A DNA stretch of 32,588 bases from an uncultured beta proteobacterium (lineage in GTDB: Bacteria > Pseudomonadota > Gammaproteobacteria > Burkholderiales > Burkholderiaceae_C): positions 1 through 32,588 of the forward strand of contig CAIMZI010000033.1 in the NCBI GenBank assembly GCA_903845935.1, written 5' to 3'. The notes under the pieces are model-generated. The model was given only the letters and a program-made list of their open reading frames with translations, was not told the DNA's origin and did not search any database. Below are positions 8,020 through 15,872 of this stretch, in pieces. Each line of letters begins with the position of its first letter. Position 1 is the stretch's first letter. A program made the position numbers and the translations under genes.

Positions 8020-8877
8020 CTAGAGGGTCTCGTGCACCTCGTCGGCCCAGACCGTGAAACGCTGCAAGGTATTGGGGCCAAAGGTGCTGACCAGCGCCAC
8101 ATCGCAGGCGTCGCGTCCGCGCGCCATCAGCACCCGTCCTATGCGCGGCGTGTTGTTGCGCGCATCGAAGGTATACCAGCGGTTGCCCAGATAGGCCTCA
8201 AACCAGCCGGCAAAGTCCATAGGCCCCGGCACGGCCGGGATGCGGATGTCGCCCAGGTAGCCGGTGCAGTAGCGCGCCGGTATGTTCATGCAGCGGCAAA
8301 AGGCGATGGCCAGATGCGCGTAGTCGCGGCACACGCCGACCTTCTCCTGAAAGCCCTCCCAGGCGCTGCGGGTGCGCCGCGCATGTTCGTAGCCAAACGT
8401 GATGTGCTGGTGTACAAAGTCGCAAATCGCCTGCACCCGGCCCCAGCCGGTCGGGCCGTGGCCGAACAGCGCCCAGGCGGCATCCGACAACTGGTCGGTT
8501 TCGCAATAGCGGCTGCCCAGCAAATAGACCAGGGTCGCTTCTGGCAATTGCTCCACCGGGTGTTGCTCCGCGTCCCAGGCCACGTCGTCGGCACGGCCGG
8601 AGTCGCGCAGCAGCGCCGTGCTGCTCAAAATGAACAGGCCTTGCGGCGCCACCAGACGGCTGCACCAGTTGCCAAACAGGTCGCGATAGGCCATGACCGG
8701 CACGGCGGGGCTGGTGAGGAGGCGGTCGGGGTAGAGCAGATCGGCCGAGCGCGAGTAATGCACATTGAGCGCCAGGATCATGGGCGTGGGCTGTGGGCAC
8801 AGGTATTCCATCTCAAAACCCACACGCAGGTTCAAGTCACCGGGCAAGCCGTTGGTCGCTGGAGGGTGAAGGTGCAT
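8020..8877 (-). CDS. Transglutaminase-like family protein
   Basis: The 285-residue protein starts at ATG 8877, chosen over ATGs at 8907 and 8931 because CAGGA lies five bases upstream of it. It has an N-terminal beta-rich region (about 1-120) and a transglutaminase-core domain with the nucleophile C183 in VGVCRDYAH and the segment WYTFDARNNTPRIGR carrying the expected Asp. At the place where the core usually has His (HAW) this protein reads DFAGWFEAYL, so the catalytic His is not obvious. No signal peptide is seen, which suggests a cytoplasmic location. Members of this superfamily are cysteine peptidases or transamidases; the substrate is not known. It is the last gene of a minus-strand run with DUF1501 and DUF1800, 82 bp after the former. 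Confidence 0.8.
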   Translation of the reverse strand: MHLHPPATNGLPGDLNLRVGFEMEYLCPQPTPMILALNVHYSRSADLLYPDRLLTSPAVPVMAYRDLFGNWCSRLVAPQGLFILSSTALLRDSGRADDVAWDAEQHPVEQLPEATLVYLLGSRYCETDQLSDAAWALFGHGPTGWGRVQAICDFVHQHITFGYEHARRTRSAWEGFQEKVGVCRDYAHLAIAFCRCMNIPARYCTGYLGDIRIPAVPGPMDFAGWFEAYLGNRWYTFDARNNTPRIGRVLMARGRDACDVALVSTFGPNTLQRFTVWADEVHETL

Positions 8878-8959
8878 GGAATTCCTGAGAAAAGCGGTTG
8901 GATTCATGCATTGTTGATCACATTCGCCCATGCATCACAGGGGTGCATCAAGCGGGCGC

Positions 8960-10144
8960 TCAGAGCAGGCCGATGTCCTTTGGCCGGGCGCCTGGAAACA
9001 CGCGATCGAGCTGGCTGGATGACAAGCCAAACTGGCGTTGAAACAGGCCGCCCAGCACGGCGCGGTATTCGTTGAGCACCGGGAAATCGCGGTCCTGAAA
9101 CAGGGTGCTCTTTTGCACCGCCAGCTGTTCACCGGCAATGCGCCCGCCGCGCACCGCGCCGCCCAGCACCCACATCACGCTGCCGTGGCCATGGTCGGTG
9201 CCGCGGTTGCCGTTTTGCCGGAAGGTGCGGCCAAATTCGCTCATGACCACCACCGTGGTGTTCTTCCAGGCGCTGCCCATTTCCTGCGGTAGGGCGGCCA
9301 GGCCGCGACCGAGTTCGTCCAAACGGCTGGCCAGATAGCCGGTTGCAGCACCCTGGCCCACATGGGTGTCCCAGCCACCGACATCGACAAAGCACAGGCC
9401 GTAGCTGTCCTTCATCAGCTTGCCTATGCGCCGAGCTTCCAGCTCAAAACCCTTGGCGCTGATGGCGTTGCGGCTGGAGGCGTCCATCTCGGTCGCCATC
9501 TCGCGCATGATGTCATTGCGCACGGCAAAGCCCCGCTGCACCGGCTCGGCCAGCTTGGTTCCCTGGTACATGGAGGCAATGATGTCGCTCTGGCGCGCGT
9601 CCACCGCCGGTTTGGCCAGGGATTTCAGTGCCATGTTCGCCACCTTGGCCTGCCCCTGGAAGATACTGGACAACTGGTCGGTAAAGGCCATGGAACTGCT
9701 GCCTGCGACCACGCTGGCGAGGCGGTTCAAAAAGCCGGACTGGTAGTCGCGGTGGCCGTCCAGCGGTTGGCCGAGTTCTATGCTGTCCTGGGTTTCAAAG
9801 TGGCTGCGCGACAGGTCGTCGGTGCCGCAAAAGGGCACAAAGGCCAGCTCGCCGTTTTGGTACAAGGGATATAGGCTGTCGCGCAGCGCCGGGTGCAGGC
9901 CCCAGTCGGTGTTCAGTGCCAGGGCAGAGGCCAGATCGGCCGAGGGCTTGGCCAGCGCGATGTCTGGGCGCGCCTCGTAATAAAACGGGCTGGAGACGGG
10001 CACCAGCAGGCTGGCCGCGTCATAGCCGCCGCGCAAAAACACCACCAGCAGGCGCGAGGTGGCGGGCGCTGCCGCCCACAGGTGCGCCGGGCCGCAGGCC
10101 ATCGGCAGCATCAGACTCGAAGCGAGAAGTTGGCGACGCTGCAT
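8960..10144 (-). CDS. DUF1501 family exported protein
   Basis: The 394-residue product is read from ATG at 10144; an in-frame TTG at 10159 adds five residues. The N-terminus MQRRQLLASSLMLPMACG with two arginines before a hydrophobic run resembles a Tat signal, as is usual in this family. Family hallmarks are LVVFLRGGYDAAS (about 30-42), GGWDTHVG (about 255), SEFGRTF (about 300) and the His/Asp-rich TDHGHG (about 318). From memory, DUF1501 is grouped with the alkaline phosphatase/sulfatase superfamily, so a metal-dependent hydrolase fold is likely, but no reaction is established. It lies 37 bp after a DUF1800 gene, the normal pairing, and the two products probably act together in the cell envelope. 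Confidence 0.88.
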   Translation of the reverse strand: MQRRQLLASSLMLPMACGPAHLWAAAPATSRLLVVFLRGGYDAASLLVPVSSPFYYEARPDIALAKPSADLASALALNTDWGLHPALRDSLYPLYQNGELAFVPFCGTDDLSRSHFETQDSIELGQPLDGHRDYQSGFLNRLASVVAGSSSMAFTDQLSSIFQGQAKVANMALKSLAKPAVDARQSDIIASMYQGTKLAEPVQRGFAVRNDIMREMATEMDASSRNAISAKGFELEARRIGKLMKDSYGLCFVDVGGWDTHVGQGAATGYLASRLDELGRGLAALPQEMGSAWKNTTVVVMSEFGRTFRQNGNRGTDHGHGSVMWVLGGAVRGGRIAGEQLAVQKSTLFQDRDFPVLNEYRAVLGGLFQRQFGLSSSQLDRVFPGARPKDIGLL

Positions 10145-10181
10145 GGTGGATTCCGACAAGCTTTGGGGCGGCGCTGCGGGT

Positions 10182-11711
10182 TCAGCGAAACATCATTTCG
10201 GGCGCGGACAGCAAAAAGCTGTTCCATTCCTGGGGCGATGCGGCCTGGTCCAAGGCCTTTGCGGTGGCCGGTGCCAGTGTTTTGGCGATGGACTGGTAGT
10301 ACAACGCATTGGCTAGTTGAGGAAAGGCAGTGCGTTCCTGCGGCTGCGGCCCGTCGGTCTTGAACAGGCCGGCACTGCCCGAACCAATGGCCCGGGCAAT
10401 TTCGAAGCGGGTGGCCATCTGGCCCGGGCTGTCCCAGGCGCTGCCCGGCAGCGGGTAGCCGTCGGGGGTGACGCGGCCGTACAGCGGCTCGCCCATGCGG
10501 TTCAGCCAATTCAGCATCGGCCCGACATTGAGCACTGGCTTTTGGTCATAGGCCAGGCGCACGGCCGAGACCACATAGCGCATCGGATCCTTGAACTTGC
10601 TTCCTGCTGCAGCGGCAAATTCGGGAGACTTGAATAGCAGCTCCAGCGTGGCAGCGATATCGCCCTGGCTGCTCTCAAAGCGCTGCGCCATGCGCTGCAC
10701 CAGGGCGACCGGTGGATCGTCATCCAGCCAGAAAAGAGCGAGCTTGCGGCTGATAAAACGGGCCGTGGCCGGATGCGTGGCCAGTCGGTCCAGCGCCTCG
10801 TTGAGCTCATCCAGCCCTCTGCTCTTGATCGGCTGGCCCAGCAGTTGTTTGTCGCCAAAGTCGTGTCGGGCCGGGTTGAACTCGAACAGGCCGTGGCGCA
10901 CATAATAGGCCTGCAATTCCTTTTTCTGCCCCGGCTTGCCATTCTGGTTGATGCCGACACCGGTGAGCACCCGCGCCAGTTCCTGCACATCGTGCTGGCT
11001 GTAGCCACCGTCCACGCCCAGGGTGTGCAGCTCCATCAGTTCGCGGGCATAGTTTTCGTTGAGATGACCGGCGGCGTTCTGCTCGTTGTCCAGATAGCGC
11101 AGCATGGCCGGGTGGGTGGCCACCGCCCCCAGCAGATCGCGGAAATGCCCCAGGGCATGGGCGCGAATGGCGTGCTCTTCGTAATCGCCCAGCATGGCGC
11201 GCAGATTGCCCTTGCCCTGGTGCACGCTGAAGTGGTTCATCCAGAACCAGTTCATCTGTTCCTGCACCTGGTTCGGGGAATACAGGGCGCGCAGCAGGTG
11301 GCGGGTGGCGGCCTCGCGCTGCAGGCGGTTGAGTTCCTGCTGATAGGCCTGACGGGCGACCTTCTTGTCCTCGTCGATCGCAATCGCATCGGCGTCACGG
11401 CGCCTTTGCTCCAACTGCTGCACCAGCTCGACCAGCGGTGTTTTGCTGATCGTCATGGCGTCGATCTGGCTCTGCTGTTCGTCTGGCAGCGGCAGCGCGT
11501 CCGGGTGCAACTGCGTCTGCAGAAACTGTGGCCAACCCTGTTGCTGGAGCTGGGCCATGGCGCTGCTGCTGGCACCCCAGCTCAGGCGGTTGAGCAGCGG
11601 GTAGGGGTCGCCGGCTAAGGGGCCCGGTGCTTGGGGCGCCGCGCAGCCGCCCAGCAGCAGGGCCAGGCCGATTGCGGCCATCCGGTACAGGCATTTGCTG
11701 CGAGCGTTCAT
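10182..11711 (-). CDS. DUF1800 family lipoprotein
   Basis: The 509-residue product has a lipoprotein signal (residues 1-23: basic start, ALLLGG, then lipobox Cys in LLGGCAA), so it should be lipid-anchored in the envelope. Typical DUF1800 features follow: NWFWMNHFSV, then ENYARELMELHTLGVDGGYS with LARVLTG, and later FISRKLALFW. The function of DUF1800 proteins is unknown; they are nearly always found next to a DUF1501 gene, as here. A charged, probably coiled segment (QQLEQRRRDADAIAIDEDKK) occurs before the conserved core. It starts 36 bp after the ABC ATPase stop with no terminator between them, so it may share the transporter's transcript. Confidence 0.88.
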   Translation of the reverse strand: MNARSKCLYRMAAIGLALLLGGCAAPQAPGPLAGDPYPLLNRLSWGASSSAMAQLQQQGWPQFLQTQLHPDALPLPDEQQSQIDAMTISKTPLVELVQQLEQRRRDADAIAIDEDKKVARQAYQQELNRLQREAATRHLLRALYSPNQVQEQMNWFWMNHFSVHQGKGNLRAMLGDYEEHAIRAHALGHFRDLLGAVATHPAMLRYLDNEQNAAGHLNENYARELMELHTLGVDGGYSQHDVQELARVLTGVGINQNGKPGQKKELQAYYVRHGLFEFNPARHDFGDKQLLGQPIKSRGLDELNEALDRLATHPATARFISRKLALFWLDDDPPVALVQRMAQRFESSQGDIAATLELLFKSPEFAAAAGSKFKDPMRYVVSAVRLAYDQKPVLNVGPMLNWLNRMGEPLYGRVTPDGYPLPGSAWDSPGQMATRFEIARAIGSGSAGLFKTDGPQPQERTAFPQLANALYYQSIAKTLAPATAKALDQAASPQEWNSFLLSAPEMMFR

Positions 11712-11747
11712 TTGTGCACCATAGCAGTTAAATGCGCTCAGAACTGA

Positions 11748-13049
11748 TCAGTCTGGTGTGACCTCGTCCGCCTCGGGCAACTGGATCATGCCGGTGTGGT
11801 AGTTGTAGCGGTAGACCTCGCCATGGCGTCCCCACTCGATGGCCACATTGAGCACGCGTTCGGCCTCTTCCTTGTCCAGGCTGTCGCGCAACAGGGCCAG
11901 GAAATGCTCTTCCTTGAGCTCGCCCGAGGGATCTTGCAACAGGCTGTGCTGGATGTGGGCCGCCAGCGGCACGCGCTTGAGCAGTTGCTTGGCAAACAGG
12001 GCCTGGCGCTCATCGTATTCGGCGGCCACATACTGCTTGCCCAGATCGGTGACGGCCATATCGCCGCCCTCGAGTAGCACAAATTCCAGCAAGGCCAGGG
12101 CCTCGGCGGCGGGCAACAGTTCCTCGTCGGTGAGCTCGGTTTCTTCGCCCAGTTGCGGCAGGTCGGCATGTCCCAGAAACGGGTCGTCCATGAGCCGCTC
12201 CAGCAGGCCTTCCATGAGACCAATATCGGCCTCGGGCAGGCGTTCGTCCAGGCGCAGCGGCTCCACGGTCTTGCCGGTGCGCACGCGACCGGCCGTCATC
12301 ACGGCATAAATCTCGTCCACCAGCATGCGCACCTCCGGGCTGTCGGCATCGCGCGGACGCGGCAGGTCGACCCGCATCTCGTAGCGCACGCGGCCCGGGT
12401 CGCTGGCAAATATCAGCACGCGGTCGGCCATCATGATGGCCTCCTGGATGTTGTGCGACACCACCAGAATCGCCTTGGTGGAGATTTGTTCTTCCTCCCA
12501 CAGTTCCAGAATGTCGTCGCGCAGGCGCTCGCCGGTCAGCACGTCCAAGGCTGAGAAGGCCTCGTCCATCAGCAGCACATCGGGGTCCACCACCAGGGCG
12601 CGGGCAATGCCCACCCGCTGGCGCATGCCGCCGGAAAGCTCGCGCGGCAGGGCACCCTCGAAACCCGAAAGGCCAATCATGTCAATGACCTTCTCGGCGC
12701 GCTTTTCGCGCTCGGCCGCGGGCACGCCGCGCGCCTCCAGACCAATCTCCACATTCTGCTGCACCGTCAGCCAGGGAAACAGCGCAAACGACTGGAACAC
12801 CATGCTGATGCCTCGCGCCGGTCCGTACAGGGGTTGGCCGCGGTACAGCACGTCGCCACCGTCGGCCATGACCAGGCCGGCCATGATGCGCAAAAGCGTG
12901 GATTTGCCGGAGCCGGATTGACCCAGCAGGGCCACAATTTCGCGCTCGCGCAGGGTGAAGTCGACGTTGTCCAGCACGACGCGCGGTGCGCCATCGGCCG
13001 AGCTGAAGGACTTGACGACCCCCTTGAGACTCACAATGGTCTGGTTCAT
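11748..13049 (-). CDS. ABC transporter ATPase (nitrate/sulfonate type) with C-terminal accessory domain
   Basis: The 433-residue product is read from ATG at 13049, preceded by AAGGA at ideal spacing; upstream in-frame codons up to 13109 lie inside the permease gene. The ATPase part (about 1-260) has Walker A GQSGSGKST (43-51), Q-loop VFQSFALFPW, signature LSGGMRQR (138-145), Walker B VLLMDEAF (about 158-165) and switch His in VSHN (199). It resembles the NrtD/SsuB/TauB group. Residues about 285-425 are an extra alpha-helical region matching the AAA-associated C-terminal domain fused to some of these ATPases (LTDEELLPAAEAL, AVTDLGKQY). It energises import through the fused permease encoded 10 bp upstream. 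No periplasmic binding protein gene is present, so the anion carried is unknown. Confidence 0.92.
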   Translation of the reverse strand: MNQTIVSLKGVVKSFSSADGAPRVVLDNVDFTLREREIVALLGQSGSGKSTLLRIMAGLVMADGGDVLYRGQPLYGPARGISMVFQSFALFPWLTVQQNVEIGLEARGVPAAEREKRAEKVIDMIGLSGFEGALPRELSGGMRQRVGIARALVVDPDVLLMDEAFSALDVLTGERLRDDILELWEEEQISTKAILVVSHNIQEAIMMADRVLIFASDPGRVRYEMRVDLPRPRDADSPEVRMLVDEIYAVMTAGRVRTGKTVEPLRLDERLPEADIGLMEGLLERLMDDPFLGHADLPQLGEETELTDEELLPAAEALALLEFVLLEGGDMAVTDLGKQYVAAEYDERQALFAKQLLKRVPLAAHIQHSLLQDPSGELKEEHFLALLRDSLDKEEAERVLNVAIEWGRHGEVYRYNYHTGMIQLPEADEVTPD

Positions 13050-13059
13050 GGCTAGGTCC

Positions 13060-14790
13060 TTAGAAATGCATGCGGTCTTCGGCCATGCGGTAGAGCCGGC
13101 GCCAGACAAAATGGTTGAGCGTCATCACATACACGCACATCACGCCTATGCCTAGCGCAATGCGCGGGAAGTCGCCGCTGGCGGTCATCTCAGCGATGTA
13201 GCTGCCAATGCCGTGGGCCTGCACCGTGGTGTCGCCCCAGCTCACATATTCCGACACGATGCTGGCATTCCAGGAGCCGCCGCTGGCGGTGATGGCGCCG
13301 GTGACAAAACTGGGGAACACCGCCGGCAGCAGGTAACGGCGCCAGCGCAGCGAGCCGCGCAGTCCGATATTGCGAGCAGCAAAACGCAGCTCGGTGGGGA
13401 TGGTGGATGCGCCGGCAATCACATTGAACAGCAAATACCATTGGGTGCCGAAGATCATCAAGGGCGACAGCCAGATGTCGGGTGTCAGATGGAAATGCAC
13501 GATGCCCAGCACAAACACCGGGAACATCAGATTGGCCGGAAAGGCCGCCAGGAACTGCGCCACGGCCTGTACCCTGGCCGCGATCTTGGGGTTCATGCCA
13601 ATCCAGATGCCCACCGGTACCCAGATCAGGGCGGCCATCAGAATCAGCAGCATGACGCGCACCAAGGTGTAAAAGCCCAGCACAAACACGTGAGCAACCT
13701 CGGACAAACCGACCTCCGACAGGATGAACTCACCCAGGCGCCATGTGGCAAACAGAATCAGTGCGGCCAGCGCCGCATCCCAGGCCCGCACCAGGTTTTG
13801 CGAAGGCTCCAGCGCACGCGCCTTGATCGAGGTGCCATCGTGGTGTCGCCTAAACCAGCCGAAGCTGCGGTTCAGCAAGCCGGCAGCGCCGTCGCCCAGG
13901 GTTTGCAGGCGCTCGGTGCGGCGCAGCCAGGTCAGCAGCCAGGAGCTCTGTTCCTGCCCACCACCGATTTCTTCAAAGCGGAACTTGTCGGCCCAGGCCA
14001 GCAGGGGGCGGAAGAACAGCTGGTCGTACAACAAAATGCCAAATAACATGGCGCCTACGGCCAGACCGATGGCGCTGAGGTCCTTGGCTTCAATGGCCAC
14101 GGCAATGTAGGAGCCAATGCCGGGCAGCTTGATGTTCTGGTTCGATACCGAGATGGCCTCGGAGGCGACCACGAAGAACCAACCACCCGACATGGACATC
14201 ATCATGTTCCACAGCAGCGCCGGCATGGCAAACGGCATGTCCAGCCGCCAGAAACGCTGCCAGCCGGACAACTGGAATACGCGCGAGGCCTCGGCTAGTT
14301 CGGCCGGCACATTGCGGAAGGACTGGTACAGGCTAAAGGCCATGTTCCAGGCCTGCGAGGTGAAGATGGCAAAGATGGCGGCGCACTCGACGCCAAACAG
14401 GCTGCCCGGGAACAGGGCGATAAAGCCGGTCACGGTGATCGACAGAAAGCCCAGAATCGGAATCGACTGCAGGATGTCGAGCATGGGCACCAGGAACTTC
14501 TCGGCGGCCCGGTATTTGCTGGCCAGCACCGCAAAGCTCACGCTGAATATCAGCGACGCGATCAGCGCCATGAACATGCGCAAGGTGGTGCGCAGCAGGT
14601 AATAGGGCAGGTAGCTCATGTCCAGCGAGATGGGTAGCTCGGTGCCAATCTGGTAGGGCGTCGCCATCTGGCGTGCGCCAAAGGCCATCACCACGATGAC
14701 GGCCAGCACCAGGGGCAGCAAGGCCCAGTCCCAGCGATTGCCGCCGGCTTCCACGACCTGACGCGGAAAGAATGTTTTCTGGCTAGGCAT
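13060..14790 (-). CDS. Fused double ABC permease (anion type)
   Basis: The 576-residue inner-membrane protein contains two consecutive binding-protein-dependent permease domains. The first is at about 60-285, with the EAA-like loop AELAEASRVFQLSGWQRFWRLD. The second is at about 345-565, with PTELRFAARNIGLRGSLRWRRYLLP. A soluble linker lies between them (about 285-335). Each half has about six hydrophobic segments. Fusion of both half-permeases is the architecture of the duplicated-permease anion importers related to nitrate, sulfonate and taurine systems. It pairs with the ATPase gene just downstream. The start at 14790 has only a distant AGGA. Upstream is a Pho-box-like promoter, so phosphate limitation is the likely inducing signal; the substrate itself is not shown by the sequence. 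Confidence 0.92.
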   Translation of the reverse strand: MPSQKTFFPRQVVEAGGNRWDWALLPLVLAVIVVMAFGARQMATPYQIGTELPISLDMSYLPYYLLRTTLRMFMALIASLIFSVSFAVLASKYRAAEKFLVPMLDILQSIPILGFLSITVTGFIALFPGSLFGVECAAIFAIFTSQAWNMAFSLYQSFRNVPAELAEASRVFQLSGWQRFWRLDMPFAMPALLWNMMMSMSGGWFFVVASEAISVSNQNIKLPGIGSYIAVAIEAKDLSAIGLAVGAMLFGILLYDQLFFRPLLAWADKFRFEEIGGGQEQSSWLLTWLRRTERLQTLGDGAAGLLNRSFGWFRRHHDGTSIKARALEPSQNLVRAWDAALAALILFATWRLGEFILSEVGLSEVAHVFVLGFYTLVRVMLLILMAALIWVPVGIWIGMNPKIAARVQAVAQFLAAFPANLMFPVFVLGIVHFHLTPDIWLSPLMIFGTQWYLLFNVIAGASTIPTELRFAARNIGLRGSLRWRRYLLPAVFPSFVTGAITASGGSWNASIVSEYVSWGDTTVQAHGIGSYIAEMTASGDFPRIALGIGVMCVYVMTLNHFVWRRLYRMAEDRMHF

Positions 14791-14823
14791 GGTGATGAGA
14801 GTATTCCTGCGTCAAGAGGCGTA

Positions 14824-14858
14824 ATTATCCACCATGCAGCGTGACATTTTCGTGACAC
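14824..14858 (-). promoter_or_regulatory. Pho-box-like promoter of the ABC transporter operon
   Basis: On the minus strand the 18 bases at 14858-14841 read GTGTCACGAAAATGTCAC: two TGTCAC heptamer cores, 11 bp apart, around an A-rich tetrad. This matches the PhoB consensus layout 7+4+7 at about 14 of 18 positions. Eleven bases further comes GATAAT (14829-14824), a good -10 element where PhoB-dependent promoters have theirs and where no -35 hexamer is needed. The start codon at 14790 leaves a leader of about 25-30 bases. Confidence 0.6.
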
Positions 14859-14968
14859 TGAAATGGCGACTGCGGCGATGGTGTAAAACCCTGGCGATTC
14901 TGAGGGCGGCAGGTGGGTCCGTAAGAATTGACCAGTACCATAGGCCACCCCCAAAACAGGAAAATTCA

Positions 14969-15841
14969 GTGACAGCAGCTTGCACCCATGGAATAGATAT
15001 AGGTTTCGCCTCGTTGGATTATTTACAGATCAGTTTTCTGGGAGTGGTGCAGGGCATCTCCGAGCTGCTGCCGATCTCCTCCACCGCCCATATGCGCATC
15101 ATGCCGGCCCTGCTGGGCTGGACCGACCCGGGTTCGGCGTTCTCGGCCATCATGCAACTGGCCGCCTTGGCTGCGGTGTTGTCCTACTTTGCCAAGGATG
15201 TGCGGGAGCTGCTCCTTGGTACGCAGATCGCCCTGAAGCGCAAGGATTACCAGGCACCGGCCTTTCGCATGGCGGTCGGCATTATTCTGGCCACCATTCC
15301 CATCGGCATCGTTGGCATTCTGTTGTCGCCGATTCTCAATGCCTGTGGCTCGCCGCTGCGCGGCCTGAATGTAATTGCCATCGCCTGCATCGTGATGGCC
15401 GTGTTGCTGGCCATTTCCGAGCGCACCTGCAGCCATGCAAGGCCTATGGAAAGCATGCGTCTGCGCGATGCCGTGCTGGTCGGCCTGGCCCAGGTAGGCG
15501 CCCTAATACCCGGCGTGTCGCGCTCGGGCTCCACCCTAACCGGCGCCCTGTTCCTGAACTTCAAGCGGGAAGAAGCGGCGCGCTTCTCCTTCCTGCTGGG
15601 CTTACCCGCCATCGCGCTGGCCGGGCTCAAGGAAATTTGGGTGCTGTGGCATGCGCACATTCCGCTAGAGGCTTGGCAACATCTGGCGGTCGGGCTGCTG
15701 GTGGGCAGCGTGTCGGCCTTTGTTGCCATCTGGGCCTTGATGAAATTCCTGGAGAAATTTTCGACCTGGCTGTTTGTGGCCTACCGCGCGCTGCTGGGCT
15801 GCTTTTTGCTGCTGGCGCTGAATCAGGGCTGGCTGGCCTAA
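14969..15841 (+). CDS. uppP: Undecaprenyl-diphosphatase (UppP/BacA family)
   Basis: The 290-residue integral membrane protein is read from GTG at 14969, which has CAGGA seven bases upstream. An in-frame ATG at 14834 would add 45 residues of low-complexity leader and lies over the Pho-box region. It has about eight hydrophobic segments. The two family boxes are clear: GVVQGISELLPISSTAHM near the N-terminus (active-site Glu in ISE and His in TAH) and PGVSRSGSTLTGA with the catalytic Arg. It dephosphorylates undecaprenyl diphosphate to recycle the lipid carrier for peptidoglycan and O-antigen, and overproduction gives bacitracin resistance. The first box has Gln where E. coli BacA has Glu17, a variant I recall as common in other UppP proteins. 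It may be co-transcribed with hflK, 31 bp downstream. Confidence 0.93.
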   Translation: MTAACTHGIDIGFASLDYLQISFLGVVQGISELLPISSTAHMRIMPALLGWTDPGSAFSAIMQLAALAAVLSYFAKDVRELLLGTQIALKRKDYQAPAFRMAVGIILATIPIGIVGILLSPILNACGSPLRGLNVIAIACIVMAVLLAISERTCSHARPMESMRLRDAVLVGLAQVGALIPGVSRSGSTLTGALFLNFKREEAARFSFLLGLPAIALAGLKEIWVLWHAHIPLEAWQHLAVGLLVGSVSAFVAIWALMKFLEKFSTWLFVAYRALLGCFLLLALNQGWLA

Positions 15842-15872
15842 ACCAATAAAGCACAGTCTAAGATCGGGGGCT

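Noticed and set aside
8032..9075. Forward-strand open frame of about 347 codons over the transglutaminase-like gene
   Set aside because: The reverse strand has family motifs and a good ribosome-binding site; the forward frame has neither.
14969..15841. Gln in place of the first Glu of the UppP active-site box
   Set aside because: The second Glu, the His and the SRSG arginine are present, and I recall that Gln at this position is common in the family, so loss of activity is not implied.
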